Positions 36,338 through 47,284 of a stretch of 64,000 nt of DNA are shown here, piece after piece (position 1 is the first letter of the stretch; every line of letters starts with the position of its first letter). A model generated the notes under the pieces. The model searched no databases. It worked only from the letters and a program-made list of their open reading frames with translations, and was not told the DNA's origin. The position numbers were made by a program, and so were the translations under genes. The stretch spans positions 8,280,818 through 8,344,817 of the forward strand of contig CM028335.1 in the NCBI GenBank assembly GCA_016647705.1. Direction: 5' to 3'. The DNA comes from Eucommia ulmoides (Eukaryota > Streptophyta > Magnoliopsida > Garryales > Eucommiaceae).

Positions 36338-39300
36338 ATGGAAGCTTACTCCTTCGCCTACCTCCTTTCCATTTTAGCTGTTGCACTCTCTTTTTTTCTC
36401 ATTTTCTTTCTCCAAAGGCCCAAATTTGTCGTCCCGCGGGGCCCACCTGGCACCAGAGGATGGCCGCTCGTCGGAGAAGGCTTGGCTTTCTCCAAATTAG
36501 GCCCCCAGAAATTCCTCTCTGAACGAATGAAGAAATTTTCCCCGGAGATCTTCCAAACCTCTCTGATGGGCAAGAAAATGGTGGTTCTTTGCGGTCCTCA
36601 AGCGAACAAGTTTCTCTTGACGAACTACCAGGTCTTCACCTCTTGGTGGCCAGAATCGCTTAAGAAAATCCTAATTTTTCCATCTTTCGAAGGTAATTCG
36701 ATGGAAGAAGTGGCCCCATTATTGAAAAGCTACATCCACGAAAATTTCAACCCGGAAGTCCTAAAACATTACATTCCGGTCATGGATTCCATGGCTCGCA
36801 AACACCTGGAAAGCGAATGGGCTCCGAATCCAGAAGTAAAAGTGTATCCACTCGCGAAGAAATACACCTTCGCGGTGACCTGCCGATTGTTTATGAACGT
36901 TGATGATCCGGATAACATAAAGGCGTTGGCGGATCCGTTCGAGCTCGTCACCTCCGGGATGAACACCATGCCGATCGATTTGCCAGGAACAGCATACAAC
37001 CAGGCCATTAAGGGAGGCAAATTAGTCCGGGAGGAGCTTTTGAAAATCATCAGGCGAAGAAAAGCGGAGTTTATAACTGAAAATAAGGAGGATACGGCAA
37101 TGATTGGACAAGATCTGTTGTCGAAGATGCTAATGTTGAAGGATGAGAGTGGGCAATCGTTGAGCGAAATGGTGATGTCGAACAATATTATCGGATTGTT
37201 GGTGGGGAGCTTCGACACGACCAGCACTGCCATCACTTTCGTGATGAAGTATCTTGCTGAGCTTCCTCATGTTTATAGTGAGGTTTTCAAAGGTAAATCG
37301 AACTGCTATCTTAAAATTTTAAAAAATATTTGGCGGGGTGGGAAAGGGGGAGTTAATAATGTTAAACACCATTTAATTGTCTATAGATTAAAAATTAATA
37401 CGAAAAATTATCTCATAACAATTTTAAAATAATTACATAATTAAAAATTAAATTAGAAAATTTTTTCTTTATGTTTTTTATATGTATCCTCTTTATCTTT
37501 TTACACTAACATTCTTTTCATTTCTTTTTTATTTTTTTTGAAAAAATAAATAAATTCATCCTTTTATTTTTAATAAATTAAAAAAACCTTACCCTCCTCT
37601 CCTAGCCCCTAGCCCTGCCCAAATCTTTTCCCTTCTTCTTCATCTTTCTCTTTATTCTTTATCCTTCATCTTCTTTCTCTCTTTCTCTCTCCCTCTCTAG
37701 ATCCTCAGTGGATTTGTGTGAGCTTAGATCAATGTTGGATATGTGCCAGCGAGCACAAATCCATCGACGAATCCAGAAAGGGAAAGAGAGAAGAAAGAGA
37801 AAGGAAGAAGAAGAATGAAGAAGAGAAAGAAGGGGGAGGAAGAAGAAGAAACATGATGAAGAAGCATGAAGAAGAAAGAGAAAAGAAGAAGGAGAAGAGG
37901 ATTCAGATGGGATGAGGGTTGTGGCAGTGGATGGGATAGGGACGGTGGCGGTGGGAGAGTGAGGTGGAGGATAAATGTCATTGTTAAAAAAATTACAGGT
38001 AACATATTTTATTTTATTTTAAAAAATAAAGGTATTAGTAATTTTATTTTATTTTAAAATAAAAGAATAAAAAATATATTTTTTAAAATAAGATGATGGC
38101 ATTCATATCTTTTTATAAAAAGAAATTGATCAAGGCGGAGGTTTATGATTTTGAGAGTTATATAATTTTGAGAAAAACGACAAGGTAAGTGGTAAATAAC
38201 TAATGGGATAATTAGGAAACTTCAATATTTTATGTGTTCAAACTAAAATTATAGGGACCTATATGAGATAATGATCAAACTCTAAGGATGCCAAATGTTA
38301 ACCCCCATGTAGTTGGAAGCGGTTTTTTATAGTTTTTAATAGTAGTTTCTAATAAAAATATAAAATAACTAATATCTTTTATACTTGCACGATAACGTTT
38401 TATGGACAATTGCACTTTCGACCCTTAGGTTTGGAGTGGGTATTCAATTGATCTTTGTAGTATACAAAGTAACACATTTATACCTTGAAGTTCATTTTCT
38501 TTCCATTTAGATCTAATTAGAAAATGGCAGCGTGGCCTGAGGGAGAGGGTGGTTTAATTAAAATGATTTATGGTTACCTCAACATTGATTATGAATTTAT
38601 CGCAGAACAAATGGAAATTGCAAAATCAAAAGGTCCAGAAGAGTTGTTGAATTGGAACGACATTCAACAGATGAAGTATTCTTGGAATGTTGTTTGCGAG
38701 GCATTGAGACTCATACCACCATTTCAAGGAGCTTTTAGGGAGGTTGTAACTGACTTCACATTTGCTGGTTTTAGCGTTCAAAAGGGGACCAAGGTAAACA
38801 AAAAAATATATATTTTGAAGGGTAAAAGAGTAAATAATAATATTAAAAAAAAATAATCATTTTAATTGAATAATTTTATATGTATACACCTTTTTCCTAA
38901 ATGTACGCCCAAACTTTTAGAAAAAAAAAATATCTATATGATTTTGAACTTATAACTTAAAAAAGAAATTATATAGAAAAAAAAAAAAAAAAAAAAGAGT
39001 CCACTATTGCCGAACGATTGCGAGGCAGTAGTACTCACCGAAGAAGAAGACGGAGAAAAAGAAAGAAAATGGATAAAAGTGTAAAGTAAAGATTAGGGTA
39101 TTAATCATTTAAAAGTGTATTAATCGTTAATTGATAAATAAAGTAACTAAATTACATACTTTTAATTTATTTTTTGAAGGTTGTAGGCTAAATTTATTTT
39201 TTAAAGGTTGTAGGCTACCAAAAGGAGGTGTACATTTAGGGGATATTTGAAGGATACTCCAAAGTTTGGTTAGTCCTTGGCTGCCAAATTGGTGGTTTAC

Positions 39301-40445
39301 TCATAATCGGCTCTAAAATACACTTAATACTCTTATTATATGTATCTAGTTACACTTTGAACCTGAATATGGAATTACTTTATATTAATATTTGTTTTTA
39401 ATTTTTCATTCTAACTAAAAAAATGTAAAACTATATTGGAGATTACGGATTTTGGGTATCTCTCCACCAAAATAAATAAAAGGTAAATTACCTTTTACTG
39501 TTTTTATTTTGTCTAATTATCACTTTAAAATTAATATTTGTTTTTAATTTTTCATTCTAACTAAAAATACGTAAAACTATATTGGAGATTACGGATTTTG
39601 GGTATCTCTCCACCAAAATAAATAAAAGGTAAATTATCTTTTACTGTTTTTATTTTGTCTAATTATCACTTTACCCTTTTCAATTTAAAAACTATATTTC
39701 ACATACTTCTACTTTTGAATAAAGATGAAATTAAATTTTTTATCCAATTTTTGAATGAAATAGTCAAAATTGTCCTTTATTTTAATTTTAGTTTAATTTT
39801 TTATCATATATATATATATATATATATATTTTAAATAAAGTAAAATTAAAATAAATGGACAATTTTATCGATTTAATTTAAAAATTGGATGAAATTTTTA
39901 CTTTCATCTATTTTTAAGCATATTCCGTTATTTTAAATAAAAAAAATGTAGTTTCTCACTTTGTTAAAAAGTAGAAGCAGACAAAATATAACTTTTTGAT
40001 GTTGGGAATAAAGTAATAATTACGCAAAATAGAGAGAAGTAAAAGGCTATTAACCCAAAAAAATTTCTTAGAGGACACCCCTACTGTAATCGGACAAATA
40101 TTGGACAATTAACCTCAAATTTCAGAAAGCAATGAGAAGAAATTAAAATATTATGATAGAAAGTGAATCTCGTTTTTATACAAAGTGACCACCGGGGGAG
40201 GGGGAGGGGGAGGGGGAGGGGAAGGGAAGAAGGGTTATTAGAGGGGTGCTTGTTTGTAAGGGTATAAATGTGATAAAGTTATTTTAAATAAGTATAAAAT
40301 ATTAATTTTAAAATTATTTATATGTATTTCTTAAAAAAATTATGATTGTATATCTTAAAAAAATATACATATAGAATTCTCCACTTTCAAAATCAATAAC
40401 TCAGACTTTCAAGAATTGAATTATGACTTCATTAATCATCAAATA

Positions 40446-40499
<54 letters not shown>

Positions 40500-40805
40500 A
40501 TGCAGGCATTTTGGAGCTCTTATTCAACCAACAAGGATCCAAAATATTTTCCAAATCCAGAAAAATTCGATCCTACGAGATATGAAGGAAGTGGTCCCGC
40601 ACCCTACACTTTCTTACCATTTGGAAGTGGACGCCATTCGTGCCCTGGGAAAGGGTTTGCTCGTCTAATCGTTCTCACATTCCTGCACAATGTGGTGAAG
40701 AGATTCACTATGGAGAAGGCAATTATGGACGAGAAAATTGTTTTCCATGCCACTCCAGTTCCAATGGACGGCCTTCCGATCCGCATCTACCCTCATGAGA
40801 AGTGA
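36338..40805 (+). CDS. CYP716: Cytochrome P450, CYP716 family (triterpenoid oxidase-like)
   Basis: Exons are 36338-37292, 38606-38793 and 40506-40805. All introns are GT-AG, in phases 1 and 0, giving 480 residues, the usual CYP716 length. Residues 4-26 form the membrane anchor, followed by the hinge VPRGPPG (32-38). The I-helix oxygen motif is GSFDTT (290-295), the K-helix ExxR is EALR (350-353), and the PERF-region segment is FDPTRY (402-407). The haem loop [10 protein letters not shown] (420-429) has ligand Cys427. Text such as [20 protein letters not shown] and [11 protein letters not shown] is diagnostic of CYP716. Known members oxidise amyrin- or dammarane-type triterpenes at the ER with a P450 reductase; substrate and subfamily are not decidable here. 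Oddities are His425 where Arg is usual, and Ser291 where Gly or Ala is usual. No stop or frameshift was seen. A broken copy follows head to tail. Confidence 0.93.
37590..37985 (+). repeat. Pyrimidine-then-purine block in intron 1
   Basis: About 100 bp of almost pure C/T (cttcttcttcatctttctct...) is followed, after a 90-bp unique core, by about 140 bp of almost pure A/G (gaagaagaag...), then a GC-rich G/T-rich tail. The same block is at 43840-44215 in the second P450 copy, so it predates the duplication. It may be an inserted element; no ends were found. Confidence 0.6.
39385..39676 (+). repeat. 146-bp tandem duplication in intron 2
   Basis: Two units (39385-39530, 39531-39676) sharing 'gtaaaactatattggagatt' and 'gggtatctctccaccaaaat' differ at only a few bases. 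The second P450 copy keeps a single partial unit at 44554-44645. Confidence 0.8.
40194..40228 (+). repeat. (GGGGGA)n tract in intron 2, G-quadruplex candidate
   Basis: Four runs of five G separated by single A, then GGGG, lie on the coding strand, so the tract is in the pre-mRNA. A longer tract is at 44813-44862 in the pseudogene copy. Confidence 0.8.
40445..40497 (+). repeat. (ATT)n microsatellite at the exon 3 splice acceptor
   Basis: About 17 ATT units end eight bases before the acceptor AG (40504-40505), in place of an ordinary pyrimidine tract. The pseudogene copy has about 14 units at 45080-45124. Confidence 0.9.
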
Positions 40806-40810
40806 ATTCA

Positions 40811-40975
40811 TAAGTTTTAATAAAGACCGTCGCTTGATATATATATGTATATCCTTATTTTCGTTGTCATATTTCTAAATAAAGACCGTTGCTTCATATG
40901 TTTTAATAAAGACCGTTGCTTGATATATATATGTATACCCTTATTTTCGTTGTCATATTTGTAAATAAAATAATA
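40811..40975 (+). terminator. 3' untranslated region with duplicated poly(A) signals
   Basis: After the stop, a unit 'tttaataaagaccgt..cttgatatatatatgtat..tttcgttgtcatattt' occurs twice (40816-40880 and 40909-40970), with an extra 'taaataaagaccgttgc' between. This gives four AATAAA motifs. The pseudogene copy has only 'tttaataaa' at 45452. Confidence 0.7.
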
Positions 40976-41237
40976 TGATCGAACTTCTTTCTATAAATTT
41001 TTGTTCGGTTTATTCTATTAGTTGTAGACGGGATTTATGGTCAAGTTATAAATATAAAGAAAAATCACCTAATAAACTAATTTTGGGATTGAGAAAAGTT
41101 CAAGACGGTATCAAAATTCGGGTTAAAATATATTCTCCTAACAACCACAAAAGGAGCGATTGTTCGAGGGTTAACCAATCCGAATGTTGTTTGTGTCAAG
41201 AAAACTTTTTCGTCTTATTTCACATCGATTATGAAAA

Positions 41238-41452
41238 AGACGGATGATCAAGTTATAAATGTAAGGAAAATCTTCACCTCACAAGTTAATGTTTGATGTT
41301 GAAAGGAATCTAAAATGATCTACAATTAATATTTTAAATTCAATTTTAATATTTGGAGAGATATTAATGTTTTATGTCATTCATCATTCCAATATAGGAA
41401 CAAAGATTTGTGGCTGGAAGGATTTAGAAAAAGTTCAGAAATTTTCAATCGA
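41238..41452. repeat. 3' flank shared by both P450 copies
   Basis: The segment ending 'aagttcagaaattttcaatc' matches 45640-45803 downstream of the pseudogene. In the first copy it runs into exon 1 sequence at 41453; in the second it continues as unique DNA. This fixes the junction of a head-to-tail duplication. Confidence 0.8.
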
Positions 41453-44400
41453 TCGCTTAAGAAAATCCTAATTTTTCTACCAGGTCTTCACCTCTTGGTG
41501 GCCAGAATCGCTTAAGAAAATCCTAATTTTTCCGTCTTTCCAAGGTAATTTGGTAGCGCGTGAAATACGCCGCTACTTACTCTCGCAAGTATACGAGATC
41601 TGAGTTTTAATATAGTGGATCTTTGAAGATCGGATATCGTTCCCACAGGAAAAAGTGTAAATAATTGAATACCGCAATTTACGTAGTCTCATATTATCCT
41701 GACGATTAAATTAACTATTTAAATTAAACTAATTAAAACTACTCCTAAGGATTAATTCTAATTACACTAATTAATTAGGGATCGATTTCATTCACTTAGT
41801 ACCTATTTGGCTTAGTTTAGTTATCGATAACGGTTATTATCATATCCCACAATCTCGGTATCTATAACTCACTTGCTCTCTCTTCTGAGTGAAAAGCGAG
41901 CGAATACATGACTTCACATTGATGCCGAAGTCCCACTCGAACGCCTTTCCAAACACATAACCATGCGAGTCTTGACCCAACCTCATGGATTGCACACAAT
42001 CCAACTCCCTCCCGGGTTATTGGATCGTCGCGTTATGTTTAACCCTAGTCCGAATCCAGGGTTACCTCTCCCGATTGTCAAATCCCGTATTCTCGGTTTA
42101 TCGTAATAAGCATAATAAACGTGAAATAACGGTAAATACAATTGGAATTTGGATAACAAACCATCAAAATAACTTATATTTAACCAAAGAGATATTTACA
42201 TGGATTACATCTAACCATAGCTAAAATCTACCTAATCTAACATGATCTTAGCCATTACAATATTTAACCAAGAAGAGATAATCATCATCTATAATAAACA
42301 TTAAGTACAAAGATGAAAACAAGAAAAAAAAAAAAAAAAAGAAGCCAAATCTTAAAGTGGAGTAGTCCACTTTCGCCAAAGAACAATTCTCCCGAGCTTC
42401 CTCTTCTAGCTCTTTAAGAATTGGCCAAAATCACTTCCTAAAACTAATCTAATCTACTTCCTAACATATTTAATCCTATCTAAGGTGAAAAGAGCTCTCA
42501 AAATATCATAGGGCATATTAAAAAAATGGGGAAGAAAATGGTTAAAATAAAGGTTTTGAAAATATCTTCAAAATATCTAAAATTAGATATTTCTCGCAGA
42601 GTGTCACCGCCTAGGCGGTGGTTAAGTCGGTTTAGGTTTTGACGGATCTTCGCCTAGGCAGAGGAATGTTCGCCTAGGCGGTGGTTCAACAACCTAGCTT
42701 CCTGCCTCTTCTCCGCCTAGGCGGTAGAATCTTCGCCTAGACGGTAGTCTTTATGCACTGAAACCTTGTTCTTCACATTTTGTCCACCGTTTCTCCACCG
42801 TTTTCGCTTGTTTATCACTTCTTTTCATTCCTTCACCTGTTTTACACTAAAACAGACTAAAATGAAATTAAATATAACTAATATGCTAAAAAACTAACAA
42901 ATTCGATTTAAAAGTAGATAAGTTATTTCCACCTATCATAATTCGATGGAAGAAGTGGCCCCGTTATTGAAAAGCTACCTCCACGAAAATTTCAACCCGG
43001 AAGTCCTAAAACATTACATTTCGGTAATGGATTCCATGGCTCGCAAACACCTAGAAAGCGAATGGGCTCCGAATCCAGAAGTAAAAGTGTATCCACTCGC
43101 GAAGAAATACACCTTCGCGATGACCTGCCTATTGTTTATGAACGTTGATGATCCGGATAACATAAAGGCATTGGTAGATCCGTTCAAGCTCATCACCTCT
43201 GGGATGACCACCATGCCGATCGATTTGCCAGGAACAGCATACAACTGGTCCATCACGGGAGGCAAATTGGTCCGGGAAGAGCTTTTGAAGATCATCAGGC
43301 GGAAAAAAGCAGAGTTTATAATTGAGAATAAGGAGGATACGATAATGATCGGACAAGATCTATTGTCGAAGATGCTAATGGTGAAGAATGAGAGTGGGCA
43401 ATCGTTGAGCGAAATGGTGATGTCAAACAATATTATCGGATTGTTGGTAGGGAGCTTCGACACAACCAATACCGCCATCACTTTCGTGATGAAGTATCTT
43501 GCTGAGCTTCCCTATGTTTATAGTGAGGTTTTCAAAGGTAAATCGAATTGCTATCTTAAAATTTTTAAAAATATTTGGCGTGGCGGGAAGGGGGGAGTTA
43601 ATAATGTTAAACACCATTTAGTTGTCTATAGATTAAAAATTAATACAAAAAATTATCTCATAAAAAATTAAAAATAATTAAATAATTAAAAATTAAATTA
43701 CAAAATTTTTCCTTTATGTTTTTTATATGTATCCTCTTTATCTTTTTACATTAACATTCTTTTCTTTTCTTTTTTATTTTTTTTGAAAAAAAAATATATT
43801 CGTCCCTTTATTTTTAATTAATTAAAAAAACCTAACCCCCCTTGCCTTGCCCCTAGCCCTACCTGAATCTTTTCCCTTCTTCTTCTTTCTCTTTTTCTTC
43901 ATCCTTCATCTTCTTTCTCTCTCCCTCTCTAGATCCTCAGTTGATTTGTGTGAGCTTAGATCCATGTTGGATATGTGCCGGCGAGCACAGATCCATCGAC
44001 GAATCCGGAAAGGGAAAGAGAGAAGAAGAAAGAGAAAGGAAGAAGAAGAATGAAGAAGAGAAAGAAGGGGGAGGAAGAAGAATAAACATGATGAAGAAGC
44101 AAGAATAAGAAAGAAAAAGAAGAAGGAGAAGAGGATTCAGATGGGATAGGGGTTGTGGCAGTGGATGGGGTAGGGACGGTGGCGGTGGGAGAGTGGGGTG
44201 GAGGATAAATGTCATTGTTAAAAAAATTACGGGTAACATATTTTATTTTTTTTAAAAAAAATAAAGGTATTAGTAATTATTATTATTTTTTTTTAAAATA
44301 AAGGAATAAAAAATATATTTTTTAAAATAAGTTAATGGCATTCATATCTTTTCATAAAAAGAAATTGATCAAGATGATTTCGAGAGTTTTATAGTTTTGA

Positions 44401-45081
44401 GAAAAAGGACAAGGTAAGTGGTAAATAACTAATGGGATAATTAGGTATTTGGTGGTTCACTCATAATCGGCTCTAAAATACACTTATACTCTTATTATAT
44501 GTATCTAGTTACACTTTGAACCTGAATATGGAATTACTTTATACTGTCACTTTAAAATTAATATTTGTTTTTAATTTTTCATTCTAACTAAAAATACGTA
44601 AAACTATATTGGAGATTACGGATTTTGGGTATCTCTCCACCAAAATATAACTTTTTGATGTGGGGAATAAAATAATAATTACACAAAATAGAGAGAAGGA
44701 AAAGGCTATTAACCCAAAAAAAATATCTTAGAGGACAAATTTCAGAAAGCAATGAGAAGAAATTAAAATATTATGACAGAAAGTGAATCTCGTTTTTATA
44801 CAAAGTGACCACCGGGGGAGGGGGAGGGAGGGGGAGGGGGAGGGGGATGGGGAGGGGAAGGGAAGAAGGGTTATTAGAGGGGTGCTTGTTTGTAAGGGTA
44901 TAAATGTGATAAAGTTATTTTAAATAAGTAAAAGATATTAATTTTAAAATTATTTATATTTATTTCTTAAAAAAATTATGATTGTATATCTTAAAAAAAT
45001 ATACATATAGAATTATCCACTTTCAAAATCAATAACTCAGACTTTCAAGAATTGAATTATGACTTCATTAATCATCAAATA

Positions 45082-45126
<45 letters not shown>

Positions 45127-45439
45127 ATGCAGGCATTTTGGAGCTTTTGTTCAACCAACAAGGACCCAAAATATTTTCCAAATCCAGAAAAATTCAATCC
45201 TACGAGATATGAAGGAACTAGGAAGTGGTCCCGCACCCTACACTTTCTTACCATTTGGAAGTGGACGCCATTCGTGCCCTGGAAAAGGGTTTGCTCGTCT
45301 AATCGTTCTCACATTCCTGCACAACGTGGTGAAGAGATTCACTATGGAGAAGGCAATTCTGGACGAGAAAATTGTTTTCCATGCCACTCCAGTTCCAATG
45401 GACGGCCTTCCGATCCGCATCTACCCTCATGAGAAGTGA
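41453..45439 (+). pseudogene. CYP716: Second CYP716 copy, broken in four ways
   Basis: Exon 1 starts only at the equivalent of residue 96 or so, at the duplication junction, and a 23-bp piece (gcttaagaaaatcctaattt...) is present twice (41456 and 41508). A 1388-bp solo LTR (41551-42938) splits exon 1 after the codons for FPSFQGN. The rest of exon 1 (42944-43537) is open with good identity and a kept donor. The intron jumps from the equivalent of 38215 to 39285 at about 44445, deleting exon 2 with the ExxR helix. Exon 3 (45133-45439) has seven extra bases after RYEG, which shifts the haem loop out of frame. No functional P450 can be made. Substitutions relative to copy 1 include R183L, E202K and QA222WS. 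Confidence 0.93.
41551..42938 (-). mobile_element. Solo gypsy LTR inserted in P450 exon 1
   Basis: In reverse orientation it begins TGATAGGTGG and ends CGCGCTACCA, and it aligns with LTRs D and F. TAATT flanks both sides (41546-41550, 42939-42943), and the P450 reading resumes exactly after one TAATT is removed. Length is 1388 bp with no internal region. It contains palindromes of the form CCGCCTAGGCGG at 42605-42745. Confidence 0.95.
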
Positions 45440-45936
45440 ATTCAAATGTTTTAATAAAAAAAAAAAATCACCTAATAAGCTAATTTTGGGATTGAGAAAA
45501 GTTCAAGACCGTATCAAAATTCGGCTTAAAATATATTCTCCTAACAACCACAAAAGGAGTGATTGTTCGAGGGTTAACCAATCCGAATGTAGTTTGTGTC
45601 AACAAAACTTATTCGTTCTATCTCACATCGATTATGAAAAATTTCACCTCACAAGTTAATGTTTGATGTTGAGAGGAACCCAAAATGATCTACAATTAAT
45701 ATTTTAAATTCAATTTTAATATTTGGAGAGAGATTAATGTTTTATGTCATTCATCATTCCAATATAGGAACAAAGAAAAAGTTCAGAAATTTTCAATCGA
45801 TCGAAAGTATATCTTGGACACAAATGATTAGTTTGTCAATTGCAACATATCACCTTGAAACTTTGTGTCAAAAGTATATTTTTAACTCTTTTGGATGAGG
45901 GTTGATTCCAATTGTGCTCGTGTGACAGATATATTT

Positions 45937-46065
45937 TGGAAGTGTGATAAATAGCAACAAAACCCTCTTTTTAATCAACCTAAACCCCTCATTATTTAAA
46001 GAAAGTAAAGTTTGATTTAATCATAAATTTTGCTAACATCATCAATTAATTAAATTTAAGGTTAT
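45937..46065 (+). repeat. Direct repeat, left copy, around a P450 exon scrap
   Basis: It shares 'accctctttttaat', 'gtaaagtttgatttaatcat', 'aacatcatcaattaattaaa' with 46248-46355. The two copies bracket the exon 1 fragment at 46102-46233. Confidence 0.75.
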
Positions 46066-46101
46066 TTTCGTCTACCCTTTGCCTTCATGTACTTCAGACA
46101 A

Positions 46102-46233
46102 AATTACAACTGGGCCATTAAGCGGGACAAATTGGTCCGGGAGGAGCTTTTGAAGATCATCAGGCAGAGGAAAACGAAGTTTATAACTGAGAATAAAGAG
46201 GATACGACGATAATCGAACAAGATCTGTTGTGA
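46102..46233 (+). pseudogene. CYP716: CYP716 exon 1 fragment
   Basis: 132 bp reads [20 protein letters not shown], then [20 protein letters not shown] and DLL-stop, matching residues 221-261 of the intact gene ([20 protein letters not shown]...). It is as close to the pseudogene copy (NWSI) as to the intact gene (NQAI). No other P450 sequence adjoins it. Confidence 0.9.
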
Positions 46234-46247
46234 CAAACGCATCTTGA

Positions 46248-46355
46248 AAGTGTGATAAATGGCAACCAAACCCTCTTTTTAATTAACTGAAAGCTGTAAA
46301 GTTTGATTTAATCATAAATTTTGCGAACATCATCAATTAATTAAATTTAAGGTTA
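46248..46355 (+). repeat. Direct repeat, right copy
   Basis: Partner of 45937-46065. It is slightly shorter, with a small internal deletion. Confidence 0.75.
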
Positions 46356-47279
46356 ATTATTCTTTTGTCTCCTGTATTATTTTCGTCAGCACTTTGTCTC
46401 CCTGTGTTTTGGACTAGAGTGCAACTATTATTTTTCCGTTAACTTTAACGGTCAAAAGTTAAAAGTCAACAAAAATCAAGCAATTGATGTTAAATGAGGT
46501 TTATACCCTTTAAAAAATTTAATAAAATTTAATGTCATACTAATCCAAAAGTTTGGGGCCAAAGGGTAATTGTTTTACATCACTTCTTCCCATTCCAATT
46601 CCTTTGCACGGCGTGGTTCATTCTCCAGCGACGGCACTCTCTCCGGGCAGTCTCCGGCGACGTCTCTCTCTCTCTCTCTTCCCCTCTTCCATTGATATAT
46701 ATGTATGTATATGTATAAACATAAAAGAACTATAAACTCAAGTCCTCTCTTCTTCAACCTTTCCCCTCCCCCGGCAACCCACCCTCACCTGTAAATATAA
46801 TGCACTTGCCTTCACCTCTGTTATCACGACCAAAACAGAATTTTTATATCTATTTCCGGCAACAAAAAAATTTCTGGCCACAGAATTTTTATAGCTCTGT
46901 TGAAAGAACAATGCTTGAACCCATTCACAGTAATGCGAGATCCCTTAATTTTATAAAAGAACTATAAACCCAAGTCCTCTCTTTTTTAATTTTAAACTTA
47001 ATATGTAGAGTAAAAGATTAAGATCATAGAACATAGATGAAAATAAAAAAAAAATAAAAAAAAATTGCAATTGATTAATTAATGGTTAAAAGAAAATTAA
47101 AGTTTAAACACTTTTGTCCCATAGGGGTATTTTTGATCTAGGCCTTGGCCAACCTCCCTCCCTCTTGGTCGAGCTGGGACTTCTCTCTTGGACGTTGGCC
47201 CATCATTACTTGGGCAAAGCCTACTCGGTTTGGTCGGTTCCTCGGAGGTCTCTGACGACTCTAACTGGTCAGCACCTCA
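46356..47279. other. Unassigned intergenic region
   Basis: No gene. A short direct repeat 'aaaagaactataaactcaag' occurs at 46723 and 46957. There is a (TC)n run near 46665. An inverted pair 'ccgttaactttaacgg' at 46437-46452 resembles the start of a small transposon, but no matching end was found. Confidence 0.4.
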
Positions 47280-47284
47280 CCATT

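Noticed and set aside
36769-37236. 155-codon open frame antisense to P450 exon 1 (and 43014-43481 in the second copy)
   Set aside because: It is a mirror of the well-conserved sense exon. The antisense text has no domain, and its conservation follows from the sense gene.
40416-40505. Poly-Tyr or poly-Ile N-terminal extension of exon 3
   Set aside because: It is translation of the (ATT)n microsatellite in intron 2. The acceptor AG at 40504-40505 gives the family-typical join.
41453-45439. The second P450 copy as a functional gene with the LTR spliced out
   Set aside because: Even with the LTR removed, the N-terminus and exon 2 are absent and exon 3 is out of frame.
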